Notes: generated by a model not told the origin, from the sequence alone. DNA of 64,000 nucleotides from Agromyces protaetiae (GCF_030866785.1 NZ_CP133018.1:310001-374000), one strand, 5' to 3'; shown: positions 32,724 to 42,370, counted from the stretch's first letter. Made by a program: numbers and translations.

Positions 32724-34012
32724 TGGCCGCCGCGAACCTCGGCTCGACCGGCGCGGACTCCGCCGAGCGCGCCACCCATTCGGCCGACCAGCGGCCCGCG
32801 CACTGGGGCCGCAAGCCCGCTCCCGCCGCATCCGCCCCGTGCGCGCCCGGGGCCGTCGTGCCCGGCGCGACGCCGGCCGCCCAGCCCGGCCCCGAGCACG
32901 TCACCGAGCCCGTGGCGTACGACGCGATCCTGCTCGCGGGCTTCGGCGGACCGGAGGGCCAGGACCAGGTCATCCCCTTCCTTCGCAATGTGACGAGCGG
33001 CCGCGGCATCCCCGACGAGCGGCTCGAAGAGGTCGCGCACCACTATCGCCACTTCGGTGGCGTCAGCCCCATCAACCAGCAGAACCGCGACCTCAAGGTC
33101 GCGCTCGAGGCCGAGCTCGCGCGGCGCGGCGTCGACCTTCCGGTGATCTGGGGCAACCGCAACTGGGACCCGTATCTCAACGACGCCCTGAACGAGGCGA
33201 ACGAGCGCGGGTTCACCAAGCTCATTGCGATCGCGACCAGCGCGTACAGCTCGTACTCGAGCTGCCGGCAGTACCGCGAGGACTTCGCCGACGCGATCGC
33301 CGACACCGGTCTCGCGGACGTCGTGCAGATCGACAAGGTGCGCCAGTTCTTCGACCACCCCGGTTTCGTGCAGCCGTTCATCGAGGGTGTGCGCGACGGC
33401 CTCGCCGAGCTCGAGACGAAGGTCCCTGGCCTCGACCCGGCCACCGAGGTGGAGGTGCTGTTCGCGACGCACTCCATCCCGTCGACCGACGCCGCGAAGT
33501 CGGGCCCCGCGGAGCGGGGCTTCGGCGAGGGCGGCGCCTATGCGGCTCAGCATCTGGCGGTCGCCGAGGTCGTCATGCGCGAGGCGGGGGCGCCGGATGT
33601 CCCGTGGCAGCTCGTGTACCAGTCGCGGAGTGGCCCCCCGTCGATGCCGTGGCTCGAGCCCGACATCAACGACGTGATCGCGGAGCTGCCCGCCGCCGGC
33701 CGCAAAGCGGTCGTCATCGTCCCGCTCGGCTTCGTGAGCGACCACATGGAGGTGCTCTGGGACCTCGACAACGAGGCGCTCGAGTCGGCCGACGAGGCCG
33801 GGATCGCCGCAGTTCGGGTGCCGACGCCCGGCACCCACCCGGCGTACGTCGCCGGTCTCGTCGACCTCGTGCTCGAGCGTGTGCACGGGACGCCGGTCGG
33901 TGAGCGGCCCGCCGTGACCGAGCTCGGGCCCTGGTACGACGTGTGCCGTCCCGGGTGCTGTGAGAATGTACGGCTGGGCTTCCGCCCGGCCCTCGCCGGG
34001 ATCGCGCCGTGA
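32723..34012 (+). CDS. cpfC: Coproporphyrin III ferrochelatase
   Basis: 429 residues, about 65 longer at the N-terminus than typical, because of an Ala/Pro-rich leader (SAPCAPGAVVPGATPAAQPG). The core has AILLAGFGGPEG, HYRHFGGVSPINQQNR, the metal-site His in LFATHSIPS and Glu in the PLGFVSDHMEVLWDLD region. The C-terminus CRPGCCEN plus an internal SSCRQYRED supply cysteines matching the [2Fe-2S] cluster of actinobacterial enzymes. An alternative start nearer YDAILLAG is possible. Inserts Fe into coproporphyrin III. Confidence 0.94.
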   Translation: MAAANLGSTGADSAERATHSADQRPAHWGRKPAPAASAPCAPGAVVPGATPAAQPGPEHVTEPVAYDAILLAGFGGPEGQDQVIPFLRNVTSGRGIPDERLEEVAHHYRHFGGVSPINQQNRDLKVALEAELARRGVDLPVIWGNRNWDPYLNDALNEANERGFTKLIAIATSAYSSYSSCRQYREDFADAIADTGLADVVQIDKVRQFFDHPGFVQPFIEGVRDGLAELETKVPGLDPATEVEVLFATHSIPSTDAAKSGPAERGFGEGGAYAAQHLAVAEVVMREAGAPDVPWQLVYQSRSGPPSMPWLEPDINDVIAELPAAGRKAVVIVPLGFVSDHMEVLWDLDNEALESADEAGIAAVRVPTPGTHPAYVAGLVDLVLERVHGTPVGERPAVTELGPWYDVCRPGCCENVRLGFRPALAGIAP

Positions 34013-34962
34013 GTGTCATCCGGGTCGGCACGCGTGGCAGCGCGCTCGCGATGGCGCAGACGACGGCCATCGCCGAGCGCATCGCGAAGGCCGCGGGCGG
34101 CGCCGAGATCGAGCTGGTGCCGGTGACGACGCGCGGCGACACGTCGCGCGCCTCGCTCAGCGAGATCGGCGGCGAGGGGGTGTTCGCCACGGCGCTCCGC
34201 GACTCGCTGCTCGCGGGCGACTGCGACCTGGTCGTGCACTCGCTCAAGGATCTGCCGACGGCCGAGCACGAGGGGCTCAGGCTGGGCGCGGTGCCGAAGC
34301 GGGCCGATGCGCGTGACGCGCTCTGCGCCCGCGACGGGCTCACGCTCGAGACGCTGCCCGAGGGGGCACGCGTCGGCACGGGCTCGCCGCGGCGGATGGC
34401 ACAACTCCTCGCCGCGCGACCCGACCTCGAGGTCGTCGACCTCCGCGGCAATGTCGACACGCGGCTCGGCAAGGTCGCGAGCGGCGAGCTCGACGCGGTG
34501 CTGCTCGCGGCAGCGGGGCTCGGCCGGCTCGGCCGTCTCGAGGCCGTGACCGAGCTGCTCGAGCTCGCGATGTGGCCCACCGCGCCGGGTCAGGGCGCGC
34601 TCGCGATCGAGGTGCGCCGGGAGCGTGGCGACCGCGACCTCGAGCGGGCTCTGGACAAGATCGACCACCCGCTGACCCGCGCCGCGGTGCTCGCCGAACG
34701 GCTGGTGCTCGCCGGTCTCGAGGCGGGGTGCACGGCACCCGTGGCGGCCGCCGCGTTCGTCGAGGACGAACTTCTGTTCCTGACGGCGACGGTGTACAGT
34801 GCGGACGGAACGCGGCAGCTGGTCAGCTCGCACGCCGCGACCCCTGAGAGCCGTTCGGCCGCCGACCTGGCGGAGGCGGCCCGCGATGTCGCGTCCCGCG
34901 CCGTCGCAGAACTCCTTGGCAACGGCGCCGCGGAACTCGCACCACCCGAGGAGAACCGGTGA
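34009..34962 (+). CDS. hemC: Hydroxymethylbilane synthase (porphobilinogen deaminase)
   Basis: 317 residues from GTG 34009 overlapping cpfC (GTGA). RVGTRGSALAMAQT, HSLKDLPT, and the dipyrromethane-cofactor Cys in LEAGCTAPVAAAAF are all present. Polymerises four porphobilinogens to hydroxymethylbilane. Confidence 0.97.
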   Translation: MSVIRVGTRGSALAMAQTTAIAERIAKAAGGAEIELVPVTTRGDTSRASLSEIGGEGVFATALRDSLLAGDCDLVVHSLKDLPTAEHEGLRLGAVPKRADARDALCARDGLTLETLPEGARVGTGSPRRMAQLLAARPDLEVVDLRGNVDTRLGKVASGELDAVLLAAAGLGRLGRLEAVTELLELAMWPTAPGQGALAIEVRRERGDRDLERALDKIDHPLTRAAVLAERLVLAGLEAGCTAPVAAAAFVEDELLFLTATVYSADGTRQLVSSHAATPESRSAADLAEAARDVASRAVAELLGNGAAELAPPEENR

Positions 34963-35759
34963 CCGATTACGAGACGACGACGGGACAGATCCCGTTGCCC
35001 AAGCCGCTCGCCGGCTGGCGTGTCCTCGTTCCGCGCGGCGGGCCATGGGGCGACAGCGTCGCGGCCTCGCTCCGTGCGCGCGGTGCATCGCCGATGGTCG
35101 CGCCCCTGATCAACTTCGCGCCGACCGATGACCAGCCCGCGCTCGAGGCGGCGCTCAAGAAGCTCGCCGACGGCGGGTTCGACTGGGTGACCGTGACCAG
35201 CGCGACGACCGTCGACGTGCTCTCGTCCTACGGTGCGGCGATCCCGGCGACGACGAAGGTGGCCGCGGTCGGAGAGACGACCGCCGCCGCTCTCGTGGCC
35301 GCCGGGTACCACGTCGACATCGTGCCGAGCGAAGAGAACTCGGCGCGCGGGCTGCTCGAGGAGTGGGAGGCGGCGACCGAAGGTGAGAAGGGCCTGCGCG
35401 TGCTCGCGCTTCGCTCGGCGATCGCGAAGCAGGTGCTCTCGATCGGGCTCGCCCGCATCGGCCACCACGTCGAGGCCGTCGTCGCCTACCGCACGGTGGG
35501 CGTGCCCGTCTCGCAGAAGGTCGCCGACGATGTGCGCGCGGGCAACGTCGACGCGGTGCTCGTGACCTCGGGCAGCGTGGCCGAGCAGGTGCAGCAGCAG
35601 CTGGGCCCGCTTCCCGACTCGACGCTCGTCGCCGCGATCGGCCCGCAGACCCAGCGAGACGCGGCGAAGTTCGGCCTCCGCGTCGACGTCGTCGCCCGCG
35701 AACGCAGCGCCGAGTCGCTCATCGACGCGGTCGTCAGCGCCGCCCTCGCGCGCGCCTGA
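34959..35759 (+). CDS. hemD: Uroporphyrinogen III synthase
   Basis: 266 residues from GTG 34959 (GTGA overlap with hemC). Two-lobed HemD pattern with GWRVLVPRGGPWGDSVAASL, FDWVTVTSATTVDVL, the hinge, and VDAVLVTSGSVAEQVQQQLG. Cyclises hydroxymethylbilane with inversion of ring D. A stem follows the stop. Confidence 0.93.
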   Translation: MTDYETTTGQIPLPKPLAGWRVLVPRGGPWGDSVAASLRARGASPMVAPLINFAPTDDQPALEAALKKLADGGFDWVTVTSATTVDVLSSYGAAIPATTKVAAVGETTAAALVAAGYHVDIVPSEENSARGLLEEWEAATEGEKGLRVLALRSAIAKQVLSIGLARIGHHVEAVVAYRTVGVPVSQKVADDVRAGNVDAVLVTSGSVAEQVQQQLGPLPDSTLVAAIGPQTQRDAAKFGLRVDVVARERSAESLIDAVVSAALARA

Positions 35760-35763
35760 CGCC

Positions 35764-35785
35764 CGCCCCACGCCCAGGCGGGGCG
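35764..35785 (+). terminator. Weak hairpin between hemD and hemB
   Basis: CGCCCC / GGGGCG stem around a 10-nt loop, directly after the hemD stop. No T-run. Confidence 0.35.
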
Positions 35786-35788
35786 ACG

Positions 35789-35794
35789 TAGGCT
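35789..35794 (+). promoter_or_regulatory. Predicted leaderless -10 box of hemB
   Basis: TAGGCT, 6 nt before GTG 35801. It gives hemB-hemL their own promoter. Confidence 0.5.
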
Positions 35795-35800
35795 GGGTCG

Positions 35801-36793
35801 GTGAGTGTTCCGCCGCGTGTCCGCCCCCGCCGCCTGCGTGAGACGCCGGCATTGCGCCGTCTCGTCTCCGAGACCCGTCTCGATCCCGCCGATCTCGTAT
35901 TGCCGGTCTTCGTCCGCGAGGGCGTGTCCGAGCCGCTGCCGATCGCCTCGATGCCGGGGGTCATGCAGCACTCGCTCGAGAGTCTCAAGGGCGCGGTCGC
36001 CGAGGCCGCCGAGGCCGGTGTCGGCGGCATCATGCTGTTCGGCGTGCCCGAGGTGCGCGACGCGGTCGGGTCGGCCGCGACCGACCCCGAGGGCATCCTC
36101 AACGTCGCGACACGCGTCGCGAGCGACGAGGCCGGCGGCGCGCTCGTCGTGCAGACCGATCTCTGCCTCGACGAGTTCACCGACCACGGGCACTGCGGCG
36201 TCCTCGACCCGCTCGGCCGCGTCGACAACGACGCCACGCTCGAGCGCTACCGCGAGATGGCCCTCGTGCAGGCCGCATCGGGCTCCGAGCTGCTCGGCCT
36301 CTCCGGCATGATGGACGGCCAGGTCGCCGCGGTCCGCGAGGCGCTCGACGACGCCGGCCTCACGCACACCGCGATCCTCGCCTACTCGGCGAAGTACGCC
36401 TCCGCGTTCTACGGCCCGTTCCGCGACGCGGTCGAGTCCACGCTCCAGGGCGACCGGCGCACGTACCAGCTCGACCCCGGCAACCGGCGCGAGGGGCTCC
36501 GCGAGGCGATCATCGACATCGACGAGGGAGCCGACGTCGTGATGGTCAAGCCCGCGGGCAGCTATCTCGATGTGCTGGCGGATGTCTCGGCGGCCAGCGA
36601 CGTCCCCGTGTGGGCGTATCAGGTGTCCGGGGAGTACGCCATGATCGAGGCGGCCGCGGCACACGGCTGGATCGAGCGCCGCCGCGCGGTGCTCGAGTCC
36701 GTGCGCAGCATCCGCCGGGCCGGCGCCGACGCCGTCCTCACCTACTGGGCCGTCGAGATCGCCGGCTGGATCCGACGGGGAGTCACCGAATGA
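35801..36793 (+). CDS. hemB: Porphobilinogen synthase (ALA dehydratase)
   Basis: 330 residues. The Schiff-base lysines are in [17 protein letters not shown] and [13 protein letters not shown]. The metal region reads [15 protein letters not shown]: the second of the three zinc cysteines is Asp, a mixed pattern between zinc- and magnesium-type enzymes. It condenses two 5-aminolevulinates to porphobilinogen. GTG start, leaderless; the stop overlaps hemL (ATGA). Confidence 0.97.
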   Translation: MSVPPRVRPRRLRETPALRRLVSETRLDPADLVLPVFVREGVSEPLPIASMPGVMQHSLESLKGAVAEAAEAGVGGIMLFGVPEVRDAVGSAATDPEGILNVATRVASDEAGGALVVQTDLCLDEFTDHGHCGVLDPLGRVDNDATLERYREMALVQAASGSELLGLSGMMDGQVAAVREALDDAGLTHTAILAYSAKYASAFYGPFRDAVESTLQGDRRTYQLDPGNRREGLREAIIDIDEGADVVMVKPAGSYLDVLADVSAASDVPVWAYQVSGEYAMIEAAAAHGWIERRRAVLESVRSIRRAGADAVLTYWAVEIAGWIRRGVTE

Positions 36794-38106
36794 CGACGAA
36801 CGCCGAGCTCTTCGACCGCGCCCGTGCAGCGATCCCGGGCGGCGTGAACTCGCCGGTGCGGGCGTTCGGTTCGGTCGGCGGCACGCCGCGGTTCCTGGTG
36901 TCCGCGAGCGGGCCGTACGTCACCGACGCCGAAGGTCGCGAGTACGTGGACCTCGTCGCCGGATGGGGGCCCGCGATCCTCGGCCATGCCGACCCCCGGG
37001 TCGTGGAGGCCGTCACCACGGCCGCGAGCCGCGGACTCTCGTTCGGCTCCTCGACCCCCGCCGAGACCGAGCTCGCCGAGCTCGTGGAGCGCCGGGTCGG
37101 GCCCGTCGAACGGCTGCGCCTGGTCTCGACGGGCACCGAGGCGACCATGAGCGCCATCCGGCTTGCGCGCGGGTTCACCGGCCGCGACATCCTGGTCAAG
37201 TTCGCCGGCCACTACCACGGCCACTCCGACGGCCTGCTCGCCGAGGCCGGCTCGGGCCTCGCCACGTTCGCGCTCCCCGGGTCCGCCGGCGTGCCGGCCG
37301 ACGTCACGGCGCTCACGATGGTGCTGCCGTACAACGACCTCGAGGCGCTCGGCACGGCGTTCGCGGAGCACGGCGACCGCATCGCCGCGGTCATCGTCGA
37401 GGCCGCGGCCGCGAACATGGGCGTCGTACCGCCCCGGCCCGGATTCAATCGCGCGCTCGTCGAGCTCGCGCACCGGTTCGGCGCGCTCGTCATCTCCGAC
37501 GAGGTCCTCACCGGCTTCCGGGTCTCCGACGCGGGCTGGTGGGGTGTCGAGCAGCGTGGCGACGACCCGTACACACCCGACCTGCTCACGTTCGGCAAGG
37601 TCATCGGCGGGGGCATGCCGGTCGCGGCGCTCGGCGGTCGCGCCGACCTCATGGAGTGGCTCGCGCCGCTCGGCCCCGTCTATCAGGCGGGCACGCTGTC
37701 GGGGAACCCGGTCGCGGTCGCCGCGGGCGTCGCCACGCTGCAGGCGGCGGATGCTCCGGTGTACGCGCGTCTCGACGAGGCATCCGTCGTCGTGGCCGAC
37801 GCGGTCTCCGCCGCGCTCGCCGCCGAGGGGGTCGCGCACGCCGTGCAGCGCGCGGGCAACCTCTTCAGCGTCGTATTCGGTGACGAGGTCGCTGGGGGCG
37901 TGCACGACTACGCGGGCGTCAGACGCCAGGAGGCGTGGCGGTACCCGCCGTTCTTCCACGCCATGCTCGATGCCGGGGTCTCGCTGCCGCCGTCGGTGTT
38001 CGAGGCCTGGTTCCTCACGGCCGCGCATGACGATGCGGCCATCGGCCGGATCGTCGACGCGCTGCCCGCCGCTGCGCGCGCCGCGGCCGCCGCGCAGCCC
38101 CGCTGA
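36790..38106 (+). CDS. hemL: Glutamate-1-semialdehyde 2,1-aminomutase
   Basis: 438 residues. PLP-dependent class III fold with [38 protein letters not shown] and the PLP Lys in [15 protein letters not shown]. It makes 5-aminolevulinate from the HemA product. ATG overlaps hemB. Near the C-terminus a copy of the GGATGCCTC motif (minus orientation, 37777) encodes EASV. Confidence 0.97.
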   Translation: MTTNAELFDRARAAIPGGVNSPVRAFGSVGGTPRFLVSASGPYVTDAEGREYVDLVAGWGPAILGHADPRVVEAVTTAASRGLSFGSSTPAETELAELVERRVGPVERLRLVSTGTEATMSAIRLARGFTGRDILVKFAGHYHGHSDGLLAEAGSGLATFALPGSAGVPADVTALTMVLPYNDLEALGTAFAEHGDRIAAVIVEAAAANMGVVPPRPGFNRALVELAHRFGALVISDEVLTGFRVSDAGWWGVEQRGDDPYTPDLLTFGKVIGGGMPVAALGGRADLMEWLAPLGPVYQAGTLSGNPVAVAAGVATLQAADAPVYARLDEASVVVADAVSAALAAEGVAHAVQRAGNLFSVVFGDEVAGGVHDYAGVRRQEAWRYPPFFHAMLDAGVSLPPSVFEAWFLTAAHDDAAIGRIVDALPAAARAAAAAQPR

Positions 38107-38211
38107 GCCGCGCACGTTCGTCCGGATCGTGGGTCGTGTCTGCGCGTCGGGTCGCCGCTTTGTGGGGCGTCGACACCGCGTAGGCCGACCTCGTCGGGCA
38201 GGATGGATGAC

Positions 38212-38613
38212 ATGGCGAAGCTTCGCGTGCATCCCGACCGGATCGAGGTGCACCTCACCCCGACCGAGAAGTCGCTCGCGTTCCGGGGCGACGATGTCGT
38301 CATCCAACGCGAGGACATCCGCTCCGCGACGATCACGGACGACCCGTGGATCTGGATCCGGGGCATCCGTCGCCGGGGCACTGAGATCCCGCTCGTGGTG
38401 GCGGTCGGCGTCTGGAAGTATCACGGCGGCGCCGACTTCGTCATCGTGAAGGGCAAGCGGCAGGCCGTGGTGCTCGAGCTCGGCGGCGGCGAGTACGCCC
38501 GGCTCATCGTCTCGACGAACCACGCGGCCGAGCTGATCGACCGGCTGAAGGTCGCGCCGGCCGAACTCGCGGCGGAGCAGGCTGCCGAGCGGGCGGCCGA
38601 CGGCGAGAGCTGA
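38212..38613 (+). CDS. Conserved hypothetical, PH-domain-like small protein
   Basis: 133 residues from ATG 38212, which has AGGA 8 nt upstream; ATG 38203 is an alternative. Predominantly beta (RIEVHLTPTEKSLAFRGDDV, then WIWIRGIRRRGTEIPLVVAV), with a helical Ala/Glu-rich tail. The pattern resembles bacterial PH-like proteins, but no membrane anchor is visible. It ends 3 bp from the convergent AlkZ-like gene. Confidence 0.7.
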   Translation: MAKLRVHPDRIEVHLTPTEKSLAFRGDDVVIQREDIRSATITDDPWIWIRGIRRRGTEIPLVVAVGVWKYHGGADFVIVKGKRQAVVLELGGGEYARLIVSTNHAAELIDRLKVAPAELAAEQAAERAADGES

Positions 38614-38616
38614 CCG

Positions 38617-39747
38617 TCAGACGCGCGAGACCGGCTCGACGTCGACGGTCACGGGCACCCCGAGGAAGGCCTCGACCTCGGCGACGACCGCGTCGCGCGA
38701 TCGGAGCTCGGTGCGAGACATCCGTCGCCATGGCACGATGCGCACGCTCGCGCTCGCGGGCCGCACGGTCGGCGCCCACCGGCCCGCCATCACGCCGCCG
38801 GCCATCATCGCGTGCAGCGGGAACTCGGGGATGACGGGCGTTCCGCGGCCGGGCGGCTGCAGGTACGCGCGAGGCGCGGCGTAGCCCATGATGTATTCGT
38901 CGTAGGCCTGGAGCAGATCGACGCGCTCGGGATCCCCGGCGTCGCAGGGCTCGATGTCGGATGCCTCGTGCCAGAGCGCGGAGACCGACGCGTCGTGCCA
39001 GAGCTCGTCGTCGAGTGCCTCGACCCGCCCGGCGGTGCGTTCGGCCGCCGAGGCCAAGGCGGTGCGCGCGTCGCCCAGCGTGAAGCCCGACCAGGCGGCG
39101 AAGTCTCGCGCGGAGGCTGGCCCGCGGCTGACCAGGTATCGCTCCGCGAGGTCGGCGAGCGCCTCGTCCCGGTGACGCGCGGGGGCCGCGGGCACCCGTT
39201 CGTCGAACGCGGCATAGGTGCGCTGCTTGCCGGCGCTCGGCCCGGAGATGACGACTCGCTCGAGCTCGGCGTACATGATGAGCAGGGCGAGTGCGGTGCC
39301 GGTGAGCGGCAGGCCGGCCGCGTCGAGCGCCGCGGCGAGCTCCGCACGGGTGCACGGTCCGTCGGCGGTGGCTCGCGCGATCGCGTCGCTGCCTGCGACG
39401 AGCACCTCCTCGATGCCCGTGCGACGGTAGTAGGTGCGGTTCACGCGGTGCACCCGCTCGGCGGAGAGCTCGAGCAGCCAGCGCGCGTCTTCTGGCGCGA
39501 CGAAGTGCCACGTGGGTCGCAGGACGTGGGTGCGCAGGATCTGCCCGTCGTCGATCGCGGCGGCCACGGCGGCCGCATCCGGCCGTTGCGCGGCCGGGAT
39601 CCGCTGGGCCAGACCCCATTGCGCGGGCAGGTACTCCTGCGATTGCACGGCGACGGCGCGCCGCACGAGCTCCGCGGGCGTCGTCGCGACCGGCCCGCGC
39701 AACCGCTGCGCCAACAGGCGGCGCGAACGCAGCTCCGCGGCGTCCAC
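38617..39747 (-). CDS. Winged-helix DNA-binding protein of the AlkZ/HTH_42 family
   Basis: 376 residues. RRLLAQRLRGP then AVAVQSQEYLPAQWGLAQRI carries a Q-x-Q motif like that of AlkZ-like DNA glycosylases, which unhook interstrand crosslinks and remove bulky alkylated bases. ILRTHVLRPTWHFVAPEDAR and LQAYDEYIMGY are family signatures. The Q-Ser-Q variant differs from the Q-hydrophobic-Q of the best-studied enzymes, so catalysis is likely but not certain. Confidence 0.85.
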   Translation of the reverse strand: MDAAELRSRRLLAQRLRGPVATTPAELVRRAVAVQSQEYLPAQWGLAQRIPAAQRPDAAAVAAAIDDGQILRTHVLRPTWHFVAPEDARWLLELSAERVHRVNRTYYRRTGIEEVLVAGSDAIARATADGPCTRAELAAALDAAGLPLTGTALALLIMYAELERVVISGPSAGKQRTYAAFDERVPAAPARHRDEALADLAERYLVSRGPASARDFAAWSGFTLGDARTALASAAERTAGRVEALDDELWHDASVSALWHEASDIEPCDAGDPERVDLLQAYDEYIMGYAAPRAYLQPPGRGTPVIPEFPLHAMMAGGVMAGRWAPTVRPASASVRIVPWRRMSRTELRSRDAVVAEVEAFLGVPVTVDVEPVSRV

Positions 39748-39790
39748 TCAGCTACCGTCCGCCGGGACGGCGCACATCAGACCGCGCCGA

Positions 39791-40612
39791 TCACGACACG
39801 TCCCGGCGCCAGGTCGTGGCGCCGCCGATGATGGCGAGCACGAGCGCGATGCCGCCGAGCACCAGCCCGCCCTGCCACCACTCGAGCGGCGCCGAGGCCC
39901 CCATGCCGGCCAGATTGTAGAAGGATGCGCCGACGAGTGCGTCGCTCGCCGCCCCGGGCAGGAACTTCGCGACGTTCGCGGTCACGTCCGAGAGCGAGGC
40001 GACGAGGCGCAGTACCGGTTCGACGAACTGCGTGAACGCGATGACGATGACGATGGCTGCCACCTGGTTCGGGATCACGGAGCCGATGCCGACGCCGATC
40101 GCGCCCCAGAGCGCCATGGCGAGCACGCCGCGACCGATGAGCGCCCACGTGTCGGAGGCGTCGAGCGCGGTGTCGAGCCCCCACAGTGAGAGCGCGCCGG
40201 CGCCTGCGCCGACGGCCGCCGCGAAGCCGATCACTCCGAGGCCCGCGCCGAACCCGAGCTGCGAGGCGAACTTCGCTCCGAGCACCGTGCCGCGACGCGG
40301 CGTGACCAGGAAGGTCTGGGTGAGGGTACGGTGCCGGAACTCGCTGGTCACGGCGAGCGCGCCGAGCAGCACCGGGAAGACGTACCCGACGGACGACGCG
40401 AAGCTGTACAGCAGTGGTGCGAGCTGGTCGCCGGTGGGGATGGCTCCCTGCTGTGTGCCGCCGAGCGCCTCGGGATCGGTCGCGAGTAGCCCGAACATCG
40501 CGCCGAGGCCGCCCGACATGAGGGCGACGTACGCGACGAGGAGGATGGCGAGCACCCACCAGATGCGGGTCGTGAAGACCTTCTGGAGCTCTGAGGCGAG
40601 TGCGCGCATCAT
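39791..40612 (-). CDS. ABC-2 type transporter permease
   Basis: 273 residues with six membrane helices (for example VGYVFPVLLGALAVTSEFRH). EFRHRTLTQTFLVTPRR is a typical loop of bacitracin/Nat-type exporters. ATG 40612 overlaps the ATPase stop (ATGA). Partner of the adjacent ATPase; the exported substrate is unknown. Confidence 0.9.
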   Translation of the reverse strand: MMRALASELQKVFTTRIWWVLAILLVAYVALMSGGLGAMFGLLATDPEALGGTQQGAIPTGDQLAPLLYSFASSVGYVFPVLLGALAVTSEFRHRTLTQTFLVTPRRGTVLGAKFASQLGFGAGLGVIGFAAAVGAGAGALSLWGLDTALDASDTWALIGRGVLAMALWGAIGVGIGSVIPNQVAAIVIVIAFTQFVEPVLRLVASLSDVTANVAKFLPGAASDALVGASFYNLAGMGASAPLEWWQGGLVLGGIALVLAIIGGATTWRRDVS

Positions 40613-41505
40613 TCCGTCCCCTCGCCGACGAGCGTGAGGAACGAGTCCTCGAGGCCCGATTTCAGTCGATGCAGGCTGTTGAGCCGGACGCCGCCTGCGA
40701 ATGCGGCGTCGCCGACCCGGCCGGGATCGGGCTCTTCCACGATGAATCCGTTGCGGCCCTCGGTGAAGCCCAAGCCTGCGGCCGTGAGCGCCGCGCCGAG
40801 CGCCGCGCGGTCGGGCGAGTCCACGATCGTGCGCGGGGACTCGTCGAGCTCGAGGCTCGAGAGCGTTCCGGTCTTCACGAGCCGCCCTCGCGAGATGATC
40901 ACGACCTCGTCGACCGATTGCTGCACCTCGCTCAGCAGGTGGGAGCTGACGAGCACGGTGCGGCCCTCCCGCGCGAGGGACTGCAGGAATCCGCGGATCC
41001 ACTTGATGCCCTCTGGGTCGAGGCCGTTGATGGGTTCGTCGAGCACGAGCACGCCCGGGTCGCCGAGCAGCGTCGAGGCGAGCGCGAGCCGCTGCCGCAT
41101 GCCGAGCGAGTAGCCGCCGACGCGGCGGTCGGCGTACTGGTCGAGACCGACCTGCTCGAGCACCTGCTGCACGCGGGTCCGCGGGAGCCCGGCGGCGGTC
41201 GCGACGACGCCGAGGTGGTTGCGTGCAGTGCGGCCCGGATGGAAGCTCGCCTCGAGCGACGCGCCGACCTTGGTCGCCGGGTCCTCGAGGTCCGCGTACC
41301 GGGTGCCGCCGAACGTGGCGGTGCCCTCGCTGGCACGCACGAGTCCGAGCAGCACCCGCAGCGTCGTGGTCTTGCCCGCGCCGTTCGGCCCGAGGAAGCC
41401 GGTCACGAGGCCCGGTTGCACGGTGAAGCTGAGGTCCTCGACGGCGGTCACCGCACCGAACCGTTTCGTCAACCCGGTGACTTCGATCGGGATTCCCGCT
41501 GCCAT
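40609..41505 (-). CDS. ABC transporter ATPase
   Basis: 298 residues. Walker A GPNGAGKTTTLR, signature YSLGMRQRLALA (SLGMR replaces LSGGQ, usual in bacitracin-type exporters), Walker B VLVLDEPINGLDP and switch His in VLVSSHLLSE. GAGGAG precedes the ATG at 41505. Energises the following permease. Confidence 0.93.
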   Translation of the reverse strand: MAAGIPIEVTGLTKRFGAVTAVEDLSFTVQPGLVTGFLGPNGAGKTTTLRVLLGLVRASEGTATFGGTRYADLEDPATKVGASLEASFHPGRTARNHLGVVATAAGLPRTRVQQVLEQVGLDQYADRRVGGYSLGMRQRLALASTLLGDPGVLVLDEPINGLDPEGIKWIRGFLQSLAREGRTVLVSSHLLSEVQQSVDEVVIISRGRLVKTGTLSSLELDESPRTIVDSPDRAALGAALTAAGLGFTEGRNGFIVEEPDPGRVGDAAFAGGVRLNSLHRLKSGLEDSFLTLVGEGTE

Positions 41506-41546
41506 GGCCAGCTCCTCGTGTGGTCGTTGGTCGTGGTCGTGCTCGG

Positions 41547-42341
41547 TCAGTTGAGGGGGCGGATGCCACTGGGTAGGACGCCGCCCCCGATGAGGTCGCG
41601 TGCAAGGTCTTCGAGCGCGCCGAGCGCGACCCGCTGGGTGTAGGGGCCGTATGAGACGCGTGCGACGCCGAGCGTTTCGAGACGCGCGGGCGGCGGCAGC
41701 TCCGACAGGCCGATGACGCTCACGCGCCGGTCGCCGATGCCCGCGACGAGTTCGGCGACGACGTCGTCGCCGAAGTTGCCCGGCACGAACACGCAGGTCG
41801 CGCCCTCGTCGAGGTAGGCGCGCCCGCGCTCGATCGCCGCGGCGACGATGTCTTCGCGCGGGCGGTCGCCCGCGCGCAGGAAGGCGTCGGTGCGGGCATT
41901 GAGCGCGAACGGCACGCCTTCGGCGTCGGCGGCGGCCACGGCCTCGCGCACGGCCGCTGCCGATGCGGCGAGCGGCTTCATCTCGTCTTCGAGGTTGGCG
42001 CCCACGATGCCCTCGCCGATCGCGCGACGTATGGTCTCGCCGGGCGCGCCGTAGCCGGCTTCGAGGTCTGCGCTCACGGGAACGTCGACGGCGCGGGCGA
42101 TGCGCCCGCACATGTCGAGCATGAGCTCGACCGGGATCGCCTCACCGTCGGGATACCCGAACGTCGCGGCGATCGAGTGGCTCGCGGTGGCGATCGCGGT
42201 CGTGCCGGGCAGCCCGGCCACGACCTTCGCGCTCGCCACGTCCCACACGTTCACGACCTGCAACAGCTCGGATGCCTCGTGCAGGCGCCGGAGCTCGGCG
42301 GCGCGCGTGACCGTGGTCGAGGTGGGGGAGGCGCCCGTCAT
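41547..42341 (-). CDS. Isocitrate lyase/PEP mutase-family protein
   Basis: 264 residues from ATG 42341. VVNVWDVASAKVVA, VSADLEAGYG (metal-binding Asp/Glu) and GANLEDE define the ICL/PEPM TIM-barrel superfamily. The Lys-Lys-Cys-Gly-His-type loop of true isocitrate and methylisocitrate lyases is absent, so it is more likely a PEP-mutase/oxaloacetate-hydrolase-like C-C or P-C bond enzyme of unknown substrate. A TAGGCT box 7 nt upstream predicts leaderless expression. Confidence 0.85.
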   Translation of the reverse strand: MTGASPTSTTVTRAAELRRLHEASELLQVVNVWDVASAKVVAGLPGTTAIATASHSIAATFGYPDGEAIPVELMLDMCGRIARAVDVPVSADLEAGYGAPGETIRRAIGEGIVGANLEDEMKPLAASAAAVREAVAAADAEGVPFALNARTDAFLRAGDRPREDIVAAAIERGRAYLDEGATCVFVPGNFGDDVVAELVAGIGDRRVSVIGLSELPPPARLETLGVARVSYGPYTQRVALGALEDLARDLIGGGVLPSGIRPLN

Positions 42342-42348
42342 GCCTCCG

Positions 42349-42354
42349 AGCCTA
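42349..42354 (-). promoter_or_regulatory. Predicted leaderless -10 box of the PEP-mutase-like gene
   Basis: TAGGCT on the minus strand, 7 nt from the ATG at 42341 and only 10 bp from the divergent box at 42365. Confidence 0.5.
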
Positions 42355-42364
42355 CTGGGGCCGA

Positions 42365-42370
42365 TAGTCT
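42365..42370 (+). promoter_or_regulatory. Predicted leaderless -10 box of the LssY_C gene
   Basis: TAGTCT, 6 nt before the ATG at 42377. Confidence 0.5.

Noticed and set aside
41547..42341. Assignment as methylisocitrate lyase PrpB
   Set aside because: Lacks the KKCGH-type catalytic loop and is 6 kb from prpDC with its own promoter.
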